DNA of 20,277 nt from Phycisphaerae bacterium. GTDB lineage: Bacteria; Planctomycetota; Phycisphaerae; Phycisphaerales; SM1A02. The stretch is taken from contig NZFT01000056.1 in the NCBI GenBank assembly GCA_002690755.1, forward strand, positions 6,169 to 26,445. Reading direction: 5' to 3'. How positions within the stretch are numbered: the stretch's first letter is position 1; each line of letters starts with the position of its first letter. Positions 7,455-15,041 of this stretch are shown piece by piece. The position numbers and the translations under genes are program-made. The notes under the pieces are model-generated. The model saw only the letters and a program-made list of their open reading frames with translations, searched no databases and was not told the origin of the DNA.

Positions 7455-8761
7455 ATCGAGGGCGGCGCCATCGAATCGTCATCGGATCCCTCTTGGATCC
7501 GCGGCTGGTGATCGCGGTGACGATGCTGGCCATGGTGAGCTGCGATCGGACGAACCCGTCGGGCGTCGACGCGGGTGGGGTCGCGGTCTCGCTCGATGCG
7601 GATGTGCGGCGTCGGGCGCTGGCCGCCTCGCCGCTCCCCGAACCCCCTCCGTCTCCGACGAATCGATGGGCGGAGGATTCCGGCGCCGCGGATTTCGGGC
7701 GACGAATGTTCTTCGAATCGCGGCTTTCGGGGGATGGATCGGTGAGTTGTGCGACATGCCACCAGCCGGAACGTCGGTTCACCGACGGGCTTCGGCTCTC
7801 GAAGGGGCTCGGTGCCGCGAAGCGACACGCGCCCACGCTGGTCGATGCGGCCCATCACCGTTGGTTCAACTGGGACGGCCGCAGCGACTCGATGTGGGCC
7901 CACGCGGTCCGACCGATCGAAAACCCGCTTGAGATGGGTGGGGATCGCACCGCGGCGACGAGGATGATTCTCGGCGATCCGGATCTTCGATCGGGGTACG
8001 AGTCGATCTTCGGACCGATCGACCTCGACTTCGAGGAATTGCCCGAGCGGGCGCGTCCTCATGGCGGAGCGGCCGAGTCCGAGGCCTGGAAATCGATGCC
8101 GGTCGGGGATCGTGAGCGAGTCGACTCGGTGGTCGCGAACCTCGGCAAGGCGATGGCCGCCTATCAGCGGACGCTGAGATCGGAGCCGTCGCGTTTCGAT
8201 GCATGGGCGGCTGACGTCTCGAGTGGTGGTGACGGCGCCGCGCATCTGAATGACGCCGAGCTGCGGGGCATGTCGCTCTTCTTCGGGCGTGCGGAATGCT
8301 GGGAGTGCCACTCCGGTGCCTTCTTCAGCGACGGGGAATTCCACAACATCGGCATCCCCGCGCCGGGCGGACTGCCTCGTGACTCCGGGCGATACGAGGG
8401 TTCGCTCCTGGTCCGCGAAGACCCATTCAACGCAGCGGGCCGGCACAGCGATGCGCCGGACGGGGTTCAGGCCGTGCTGAGCGCCGGCGTGAAACACGAT
8501 TCCGAGGCCTGGGGAGCGTTTCGAACGCCGTCCCTTCGTGGCGTCGGCGACACGGCACCGTACATGCACGATGGTTCCATGCCCGACCTCGAGTCGGTGG
8601 TCCGGTTCTACTCGACGCTCGAAGGCGCGATTCAGTTGGACCATCACCAGGAATCGGTCCTGAAGCCGTTGATGCTGGAGCCTTCCGAGGTCGAGGATCT
8701 GGTGGCGTTCCTCGAGTCGCTCTCGGGCTCATACGCCGGGCGTGAGGACGGTAAGCCGTGA
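7451..8761 (+). CDS. Diheme cytochrome c peroxidase / MauG family protein
   Basis: This protein has 436 residues from the ATG overlapping the previous stop. Two c-type heme sites are present: CATCH (100-104) and CWECH (283-287). Further family signatures are WFNWDGRSDSMWAHAVRP (138-155), the NPLEMG element (158-163) and the C-terminal GAFRTPSLRGVGDTAPYMHDGS (355-376), which carries the region supplying distal heme ligands. These enzymes act in the periplasm, either reducing H2O2 or making protein-derived cofactors by oxidising Trp/Tyr residues in a partner. The export signal ends in LAMVSC, an imperfect lipobox (Cys31), so it may be membrane-anchored. It is the last gene of the operon and is followed 12 bases later by a strong terminator. 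Whether it is a peroxidase or a MauG-type enzyme cannot be decided from sequence by eye. Confidence 0.93.
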   Translation: MNRGRRHRIVIGSLLDPRLVIAVTMLAMVSCDRTNPSGVDAGGVAVSLDADVRRRALAASPLPEPPPSPTNRWAEDSGAADFGRRMFFESRLSGDGSVSCATCHQPERRFTDGLRLSKGLGAAKRHAPTLVDAAHHRWFNWDGRSDSMWAHAVRPIENPLEMGGDRTAATRMILGDPDLRSGYESIFGPIDLDFEELPERARPHGGAAESEAWKSMPVGDRERVDSVVANLGKAMAAYQRTLRSEPSRFDAWAADVSSGGDGAAHLNDAELRGMSLFFGRAECWECHSGAFFSDGEFHNIGIPAPGGLPRDSGRYEGSLLVREDPFNAAGRHSDAPDGVQAVLSAGVKHDSEAWGAFRTPSLRGVGDTAPYMHDGSMPDLESVVRFYSTLEGAIQLDHHQESVLKPLMLEPSEVEDLVAFLESLSGSYAGREDGKP

Positions 8762-8772
8762 GCACGCGACGC

Positions 8773-8803
8773 GGGCCCGTTATCGGGCCTTGTTTTCTTT
8801 TTT
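8773..8803 (+). terminator. Rho-independent terminator of the NHL-YtkA-MauG operon
   Basis: GGCCCG (8774-8779) and CGGGCC (8784-8789) form a perfect 6-bp GC stem around a TTAT loop, with a G-T extension. It is followed by TTGTTTTCTTTTTT (8790-8803). It begins 12 bases after the MauG stop. This is the clearest terminator in the window. Confidence 0.9.
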
Positions 8804-8840
8804 CGTTCCCATTCGAATCGGTGGTAATTAGGGAACGAAA
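8801..8840. repeat. Perfect 10-bp inverted repeat upstream of anchor-B gene 1
   Basis: TTTCGTTCCC (8801-8810) is the exact reverse complement of GGGAACGAAA (8831-8840), separated by 20 AT-richer bases. The spacer contains the palindromes ATTCGAAT (8811-8818) and TAATTA (8825-8830). The left arm overlaps the T-run of the upstream terminator. It lies 120 bases before the next start codon, so it could be an operator or a leader structure. The rest of 8841-8959 holds a CTGACA hexamer (8843-8848) but no convincing -10 at the right distance. Confidence 0.7.
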
Positions 8841-8959
8841 TCCTGACAAGTTCCGTCATAACTACCGTTCAAGGCTATTAGTTAGTACGACTTCGGAGCC
8901 GTCGGCTGCCCTCTGCACGGCCGCTCCCTGACCGTTTCTCCAACGAGGTAACTCCAAAG

Positions 8960-11221
8960 ATGATTCGCATTCCAGGGCTTCTGATCACGACGTTCGCCGC
9001 TGTTCTCCTGCAGGGGACCGCCTCCACCTGGGCTCATGAGAATGATCCGAAGGGGAAGCCCGAGCCGCCGGTCTACGGCGAAATCATCTACGGAAACCAG
9101 AACGGAATCGCCGGTGGTGGGTGGGGCGGTTCGCAGGAGAACACGATCTTCTGCGCCCAGATCCCGATCAACCAGCTGGGTGGCTCCGGAAACGGCTCCG
9201 ACTGCTGGGGATACGTTTCGCCTTCGGCTCGCGAGTACGCGATCATCACGATGGAGTCGGCGATCACCTTTGTCGAAGTGACGGATCCGTTCCAGCCGGT
9301 GGTCGTCTACACGCACGGCCGGGGAAACACCGGTTCGCTCTGGGGCGACGTGAAGACTTCCGGAGATCACGCCTACCTCGTCGGCGAGGGTGGTGGCTCG
9401 ATCCGGTCGTACGACATGAGCCAGATCGACAGCGGCATCGTCACGTACGAGGGTGAATCCTCGGCGGACGGCAACAGCGCCACGCACAACATCGCGTCGA
9501 TCCCGGGTACCGACATCATCGTTCGCTGCGGCGGTTCGGGTCAGGGCCTCCGCTTCTATTCGACCTCGGGAAATCCTGCCTCGCCGCAGTTCATCGGTGC
9601 CTGGTCCGATCGCTACGTGCATGACGCGGACATCATCGTCTACCCGCAGAACGGGCCCGATTCGACGTATCGGGGGCGAATCATCGGTTTCCTCAACGAC
9701 GGCAACAACGGCGGTTCGGTCAACACCGGGCTCTCGATCGTCGACTTCGGAACGCCCGCCAACCCGAATCCCGCCGGAAATCTGCTCTCTCGAGTGACCT
9801 GGCCCCAGGCCGGCTACAGCCATCAGTGCTGGCACACCGAAGATCTTCGCTGGCTCGTCTCGAATGACGAGACGGCCCTGAACTCCACGTTCCAGATGGT
9901 GGACATCGAAGATCTCGACAATGCCTCCCTGGGTTTCACTCAGTCGCTTCCGTTCTCCGCGAACAACCACAACAACTACATCCACGAAGGTCTCGTCTAC
10001 GCCGCGAACTACACGACCGGCGTCCGCATCCTCGAACGCAACGGCAACTTCCTGAACGAGATCGCCCACTTCGACACCTATCCGGCCAACGACAGCGCAG
10101 GCTACAACGGCGTCTGGAGCGTGTATCCGTTCTTCCCGAGCGGCACCATCATCGCGAGCGATTTCCAGAGCGGTCTGCTGATCTTCAAGTTGGACATCGC
10201 CCCGATCGGGTTCTCCTTCCCGGAAGGGCTCCCGGACACGGTGCCTTCCCCGGGTGCGGATCTCCTCGTCGAGATCTCCGAGGACGGCGCCGAGGTGGAA
10301 GTGGCCACGATGACCTACGCCTTCGCCTCGGACGGCGTGGTCGAGACCGTCGACGGCCTCCCGTCGTCGGATCCCGGCGTGTGGTCGTTCCGGCTTCCGG
10401 CCTCGCCGGACTGTCCTGATTCGGTCTCCTTCGAGTTCAGCGCGACGACCACGGTCGGCGAGGTCTACAACGATTCCAGCGGCCCGTACTCGGTATCGGT
10501 GGCCGATGGTGAGATCCTCCTCGTCGACTTCGACGGATCTTCCGAAGCGGGCTGGGTCTTCTCGGTGGCCGGCGACGATGCCGCGACCGGGATCTGGGAA
10601 CTCGGCCTCCCGCAGTGCAACGGTCGCGGCGATCCGTGCACCGACGGAAGCGGTGATTCGAACAGTCCGTGCTTCCTCACCGAGATCAACCCCGGCGACT
10701 CGAACAGCGACGTCGACGGTGGACAGACCACGATGCTCTCCCCCGTCTTCTCGGGCGGCGAGCCGGGTTCGGGCCTGAGCCTGAGCTACGACCGCTGGTA
10801 TTCGAATGACTTCGGGGCGTCACCCGGGCAGGACTCGATGCAGGTCTACATCAGCAACGACGCCGGTGGGTCCTGGCTCCTCGTCGAGGACGTCAATGAG
10901 AACGCCAACGTCTGGGTGACCGTCGATTTCGTCATCGAGGATCTCATCGCCCCCACGGAGCAGATGCGGATGCGGTTCGTCGCGAGCGATCTCGGAGACG
11001 GCTCCGTCGTCGAGGCGGGCATCGACAATCTCCGCGTCTTCGGCATCGAGTGCGATGACTCGATTCCCGGTGACTTCAACGGCGATGGCCTCGTGAACGG
11101 AACCGATATCGGACTGCTGCTGGTCGCCTGGGGCACCGACGACCCGGCCTTCGATCTGGATGGATCGGGTGACGTGGGCGGCGGCGATCTGGGCGTGATC
11201 CTGGCGAACTGGTCGTTCTGA
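8960..11221 (+). CDS. Secreted choice-of-anchor B family protein 1 with Ca-loop C-terminal tail
   Basis: This 753-residue protein has a signal peptide cleaved probably after residue 25 (STWA|HEND). The N-terminal ~410 residues match the choice-of-anchor B / LVIVD beta-propeller type: VTDPFQPVVVYTH, HDADIIVYPQNGPD, AGYSHQCWHTEDLRWLVSND, EIAHFDTYPANDSAGYNG and PSGTIIASDFQSGLLIFKLD. A two-part C-terminal region follows: a beta-sandwich (about 420-510), then a jelly-roll-like domain (about 515-695) with a disulfide-capable cysteine cluster. It ends in a dockerin-like pair of calcium loops, DFNGDGLVNGTD (705-716) and DLDGSGDVGGGD (732-743). The protein is probably extracellular or surface-held. 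No catalytic activity is recognised. The start has GAGG 11 bases upstream. Confidence 0.9.
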   Translation: MIRIPGLLITTFAAVLLQGTASTWAHENDPKGKPEPPVYGEIIYGNQNGIAGGGWGGSQENTIFCAQIPINQLGGSGNGSDCWGYVSPSAREYAIITMESAITFVEVTDPFQPVVVYTHGRGNTGSLWGDVKTSGDHAYLVGEGGGSIRSYDMSQIDSGIVTYEGESSADGNSATHNIASIPGTDIIVRCGGSGQGLRFYSTSGNPASPQFIGAWSDRYVHDADIIVYPQNGPDSTYRGRIIGFLNDGNNGGSVNTGLSIVDFGTPANPNPAGNLLSRVTWPQAGYSHQCWHTEDLRWLVSNDETALNSTFQMVDIEDLDNASLGFTQSLPFSANNHNNYIHEGLVYAANYTTGVRILERNGNFLNEIAHFDTYPANDSAGYNGVWSVYPFFPSGTIIASDFQSGLLIFKLDIAPIGFSFPEGLPDTVPSPGADLLVEISEDGAEVEVATMTYAFASDGVVETVDGLPSSDPGVWSFRLPASPDCPDSVSFEFSATTTVGEVYNDSSGPYSVSVADGEILLVDFDGSSEAGWVFSVAGDDAATGIWELGLPQCNGRGDPCTDGSGDSNSPCFLTEINPGDSNSDVDGGQTTMLSPVFSGGEPGSGLSLSYDRWYSNDFGASPGQDSMQVYISNDAGGSWLLVEDVNENANVWVTVDFVIEDLIAPTEQMRMRFVASDLGDGSVVEAGIDNLRVFGIECDDSIPGDFNGDGLVNGTDIGLLLVAWGTDDPAFDLDGSGDVGGGDLGVILANWSF

Positions 11222-11495
11222 GGCCACAACGGTCCGCCGTCTGCGGAGTGAGTATTGACCCCTGCGGGCCGATTCCAGCGCTGTGGGAGGACGGGTCTCT
11301 GGAAGATTATCGACTTCTTGGTTTATACCTCGCCAATCGTTAGGGAGATGCTAATCTTGGAGTTGACGAGGGTCGGACGAAGGCAGTATTGATTGGGGCT
11401 TTGATGGAAGTCTGCCTGGAGTTCCAAAGTTGCTGTGCCCTTCCCGATCGATACTCGTTCCCTCTTCTTCTCCGAAGTTGAATCTGGCGAAAGGA
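11222..11495 (+). other. Intergenic leader between the two anchor-B paralogs
   Basis: This 274-base region is visibly AT-richer than its surroundings. It starts with a small hairpin, TCCGC (11233-11237) and GCGGA (11243-11247), without a T-run. A plausible promoter lies near 11363-11392. No RNA gene or convincing small gene was seen. The frame of the downstream gene stays open back to TTG 11430. Confidence 0.5.
11363..11392 (+). promoter_or_regulatory. Candidate sigma-70-type promoter for anchor-B gene 2
   Basis: TTGACG (11363-11368) matches the -35 consensus at five of six positions. TATTGA (11387-11392), after an 18-base spacer, is a poor -10. It lies about 100 bases before the preferred start codon. 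This is by-eye evidence only. Confidence 0.25.
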
Positions 11496-13745
11496 ATGAT
11501 GGCCCATCGGGCTCCGTTCCGAGGGCTATCCTCTCGCGCCGTTCGAGACGGCGTCATCGCCTTCGTGCTGACGGTGGGGTCGCAGGGCCTCGTCCTTGCT
11601 CATGATGGTGATCCCAAGGGGCGTCCCGAACCATCGGTGCACGGCGACATCGTCCGCGGTGGCGATTCGGGGTTCGACTCCTCCTGGGAATCCAGCGGGG
11701 ACGGCATCGTCTTCTGTGCTCAGATTCCGGTGAACATGCTCGGCGGTACCGGTAACGGTGCCGACCTCTGGCATCACGTCTCTCCGGCGGGCCGCGAATA
11801 TGCGATCGTCACCACCAAGGAATCGGTGGCCTTTGTGGAAGTCACCGACCCATTCCAACCCGCCGTCGTGCACACGCATGATCGTGGTTCATCGTCCTCG
11901 CTCTGGGCCGACGTGAAGGTGATCGGTGAATACGCCTACGTCGATGGCGAGGGCGGTGGTGGCGTCCGGGTCTTCGACCTGCGAGCGATCGACTCCGGCG
12001 TGGTCACGTTCGAAGGCGCGGTCGCCGAGGGCAAGGCGCACAACATCGTCGCCTGCCCGGAAGCGGGACTGCTCATCCGCGTCGGCCAGAGCGTCCGTTT
12101 CTACGACGTGTCGAAGGATCCCGTCGAGCTGGAGTTCCTCGGTTCGAGGTCGGACCGTTTCGTTCATGACGCGAGGATCATGGTCTATCCCGAGGACGGA
12201 CCCGACGAGGATCACCGTGGGGAGATCATCGGATTTCTGAACGACGGATTCAATTCCGGCTGGGTGGACCCCGGTCTTTCGATCGTCAGTTTCGGCACCC
12301 GGGACGACTTCGATCCCCAGGGCGAGACGCTCGGAAGAGTCACGTGGGCGGATGGCGGATACAGCCACCAATGCTGGGAGAGCGAGGATGTTCGCTGGCT
12401 GTACTCGAACGATGAGACCTCGTCGGTGCTCGATTCGACCTGGCAGTGCATCGACATCACCGATCTCGACAACCCGGTCCTCGGTGTCCAGCAGGCGAAC
12501 GGCCGGGACGCGACGAACCACAATCTCTTCGTCAAGGACGGGATGCTCTTCGCCGCGAATTACAAGGATGGCATCCGCGTCCTCGCGGCCACGGGCAACG
12601 ACCTCGAGGAGATCGCTTCGTTCGACACCTACCCCAACTCCGATTCCGCGGGGTATCAGGGCTGCTGGGGCGTCGATCCGTTCCTTCCTTCGGGGACCAT
12701 CCTCGCGAGCGACATGCAGAGTGGGCTCTTCATCCTTCGGCTTGACGAGCCGGTCAAGGACGAGCCGACGTTCGAATTCCCCCAGGGCCTCCCCGATCGG
12801 ATCGGCGCGGAGGGCTTCGAGCTCGTCGTCGAGATCGAGGGGTTCCCGGCCGAGAAGATCCTCATGGAGTACGAATCGTTTTCGGGTGGTTTCGGCGTCG
12901 TGGAAGCCGTTTCGTCGGAAACGCCCGGCCGATTCCTCGTCGCCTTCCCGGAGAGCGTCGCCTGCCCGGATGAGATTCTCTACAGCTTCCGAGCCGAGTC
13001 CTCGGCGGGCGAGGTCATCTTCGACCCGTCCGGACCCTACACGGCGGACTACGCGGACTCGGAGGTCCTCCTGGTCGGATTCGATGGCACCGATGCCACC
13101 GACTGGACGCTCGGCACTCCGGGCGACACCGCGAGTGACGGCGCCTGGAACGCAAGGACGCTCGATCGGAACGATCTCTTCGGGCCGCCGGCCGATTCAG
13201 GTGGGGACGGAAGCTGTTTCATGACCGGTGACGGGCTCGGGGACGTCGACGGAGGGTTCACGAGCCTGGTGACCCCCGATCTTGATCCGTTCGGCCTCGT
13301 GATGCCGGTCGTTCGATTCGATCTCTGGCTCCGATTGGAAGGAACCGTTCCGGCGAACGATCGTTTCGAGATCGCGGCTTCGAATGACGGTGGCGAATCA
13401 TGGGCGCTGCTGGAAGTGGTCACCGCCGGCACGGATGGATGGGCTTCCCGGTCGATCGAGCTCGATCCGGTCGCCTCGCCGACCGATATCCGCCTTCGCT
13501 TCAGGGCGCATGGGGAAAGCGAGGCCGCCACGGTCGTCGCCGCGGTCGATCGACTCGAGTTGCTGGAGTGGGTGTGCGACGACGGCGTGCCCGGCGACAT
13601 GAACGGCGACGGCTTCGTCAACGGAGAGGATTTCGGTCAATTCCTCGTCGAGTGGGGGTCGGTGGATTCCGTCGCGGACTTCAACTTCGACGGGAACGTC
13701 GACGGATTCGATCTCGGCATCCTTCTGGGTCACTGGACCGGTTGA
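11496..13745 (+). CDS. Secreted choice-of-anchor B family protein 2 (tandem paralog)
   Basis: This protein has 749 residues from ATG 11496. It is clearly a paralog of the preceding gene, sharing the DPKG(R/K)PEP opening, YSHQCW-SED-RWL-SNDET, EIA-FDTYP-(N)DSAGY and ASD-QSGL. The domain order is the same: signal peptide (cleavage after LVLA), LVIVD-type propeller, beta-sandwich, jelly-roll-like region, then two calcium loops, DMNGDGFVNGED (701-712) and DFNFDGNVDGFD (728-739). It lacks most of the cysteine cluster of paralog 1. The frame is open back to a TTG at 11430, which has a good GGAG 8 bases upstream. I prefer 11496 (or ATG 11499) because the longer form would put 22 residues before the signal peptide. 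Probable surface or secreted protein of unknown activity. Confidence 0.88.
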   Translation: MMAHRAPFRGLSSRAVRDGVIAFVLTVGSQGLVLAHDGDPKGRPEPSVHGDIVRGGDSGFDSSWESSGDGIVFCAQIPVNMLGGTGNGADLWHHVSPAGREYAIVTTKESVAFVEVTDPFQPAVVHTHDRGSSSSLWADVKVIGEYAYVDGEGGGGVRVFDLRAIDSGVVTFEGAVAEGKAHNIVACPEAGLLIRVGQSVRFYDVSKDPVELEFLGSRSDRFVHDARIMVYPEDGPDEDHRGEIIGFLNDGFNSGWVDPGLSIVSFGTRDDFDPQGETLGRVTWADGGYSHQCWESEDVRWLYSNDETSSVLDSTWQCIDITDLDNPVLGVQQANGRDATNHNLFVKDGMLFAANYKDGIRVLAATGNDLEEIASFDTYPNSDSAGYQGCWGVDPFLPSGTILASDMQSGLFILRLDEPVKDEPTFEFPQGLPDRIGAEGFELVVEIEGFPAEKILMEYESFSGGFGVVEAVSSETPGRFLVAFPESVACPDEILYSFRAESSAGEVIFDPSGPYTADYADSEVLLVGFDGTDATDWTLGTPGDTASDGAWNARTLDRNDLFGPPADSGGDGSCFMTGDGLGDVDGGFTSLVTPDLDPFGLVMPVVRFDLWLRLEGTVPANDRFEIAASNDGGESWALLEVVTAGTDGWASRSIELDPVASPTDIRLRFRAHGESEAATVVAAVDRLELLEWVCDDGVPGDMNGDGFVNGEDFGQFLVEWGSVDSVADFNFDGNVDGFDLGILLGHWTG

Positions 13746-14091
13746 GGCGGAGCGATCGTGCTCCCTCTCCCGGTCTGTACGTCATTCAAATCCAACGCTT
13801 CCGGCGGGTCGGTACTGGACCTCGGGGCCGATCGCGGCGATCATGCACCTGGTCGGAGCCGTGGTCCGTTCGGGACACGCACTCCGAAATCGCCGGACGC
13901 GATGCGGAATCTCCGAACCACTCGGTGTCCACATCGGTAACACGAAGATGCCGCTCGGTCGGCCGAAGACTCGGAGTGAATGAATGGATCTCGAGGGAAG
14001 CGTCGAGTTGGGTCAGGAACGTCCGTCCATCGCGGTATCGACCCGGGTTCCGTTTCTCCGTGCTCGTCCCGGATTGGTTCGGTCCACGGCC
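13746..14091 (+). other. Intergenic stretch before the exported redox gene array
   Basis: This holds a small hairpin just after the stop, GGAGC (13749-13753) and GCTCC (13760-13764) with a GATCGT loop. It has no T-run, so it is only a weak terminator candidate. The remainder shows no RNA gene, repeat or good promoter. Bases 13984-14091 are in frame with the next gene and would be coding if the upstream ATG is used. Confidence 0.4.
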
Positions 14092-14970
14092 ATGTTCAGG
14101 TTGGCCATGTTGAGCATGTCGGCCACGGGGGTCGCGATGCTGACGGGATGCCAGACCGGATCGGTGGGGGACGGCGAGGTCACGGAGGTGCATCGCCATC
14201 ACGAACCTCGCCACGATCAAGGCGAGGGCGCGGATTCCTCGAACCCGGTTTCGGGCATGGCTTCGGAGAAGGCGGAGGTCGTCTCGATGGAGCCGATCGA
14301 AGTCGTGGTGCCGGGAACCAGTGTCACGATCACGATGCAGCCGATCGCGTCCGATGCAGGCGACCCTTTCTACGTCGCGACCACGGAAGCGACCTGGGAT
14401 CTCTATGACGCGTTCATCTTCAATCTCGACACCGATGCCGGCGAAAGCACCGAGGCGTCCGATGCGGTGACCCGTCCGAGCAAGCCCTACGTGCTCGCGG
14501 ATCGAGGCTACGGCCACGCCGGATACGCGTTGCTGAGCGCGAGTCCCGCGGCGGTCGAGCGTTTCGTGGAGTGGCTGTCCGTCAAGACCGGGCGGAGGAT
14601 CCGCGTGCCGACCGAGGCCGAGATGCGTCATCTGCTCGAATCCAGCGGCATCGACGACGCCGACGCCCGGATCGCCTCCGGCTGGTTCGAAGAGAACGCC
14701 GAGTATTCGACGCACGCGGTCGGTTCGAAGCCGGTCGACGCGAACGGGCTCCACGACATCTGGGGCAACCTGAGCGAATACGCGATCGCCGACGATGGAA
14801 CCTGGGTGGTCATGGGCGGTTCGTTCATCGACCCCGTCACCGACGTCGGTCTCGACTACCGGATCCCGTTCACCACCGACTGGAACGCCGACGATCCGCA
14901 GATTCCCAAGAGCCCGTGGTGGCTCGCATCCAACGACTGGGTCGGTGTGCGGTTGGTCTGCGACCCCTGA
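14092..14970 (+). CDS. SUMF1/formylglycine-generating-enzyme-like lipoprotein
   Basis: This protein has 292 residues from ATG 14092. A signal sequence ends in lipobox LTGC with acylated Cys20, followed by a His-rich linker (VHRHHEPRHD). The domain matches the SUMF1/EgtB/PvdO fold: YVATTEATWDLYDAF (94-108), RPSKPY, the helix AAVERFVEWLSVKTGRRIRVP (153-173), PTEAEMRHLL, PVDANGLHDIWGNLSEY (214-230), VVMGGSFIDP and a terminal WVGVRLVC. Family members activate sulfatases or bind ligands such as sugars. The active-site cysteine pair of true FGE is not visible, so an FGE reaction is unlikely. An ATG at 13984, with GGAG 7 bases upstream, has the better ribosome site but would put 36 residues ahead of the lipoprotein signal. 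It is the first gene of a co-directional array. Confidence 0.85.
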   Translation: MFRLAMLSMSATGVAMLTGCQTGSVGDGEVTEVHRHHEPRHDQGEGADSSNPVSGMASEKAEVVSMEPIEVVVPGTSVTITMQPIASDAGDPFYVATTEATWDLYDAFIFNLDTDAGESTEASDAVTRPSKPYVLADRGYGHAGYALLSASPAAVERFVEWLSVKTGRRIRVPTEAEMRHLLESSGIDDADARIASGWFEENAEYSTHAVGSKPVDANGLHDIWGNLSEYAIADDGTWVVMGGSFIDPVTDVGLDYRIPFTTDWNADDPQIPKSPWWLASNDWVGVRLVCDP

Positions 14971-15041
14971 AAGTCGGCCGGATCACCCGCCTCTCCCCGG
15001 ATCCCGAACCTCGATTCTCGTAAACCGTCAGGAGCCCACCG

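Noticed and set aside
8843..8881. CTGACA with TATTAG as a promoter for anchor-B gene 1
   Set aside because: The spacing is 27 bases, far from the usual 16-18; no alternative -10 fits.
11054..11221. C-terminal calcium loops as evidence of a cellulosome
   Set aside because: No cohesin, scaffoldin or glycoside hydrolase is present, and this tail is common on secreted proteins of unrelated function in Phycisphaerae-type genomes.
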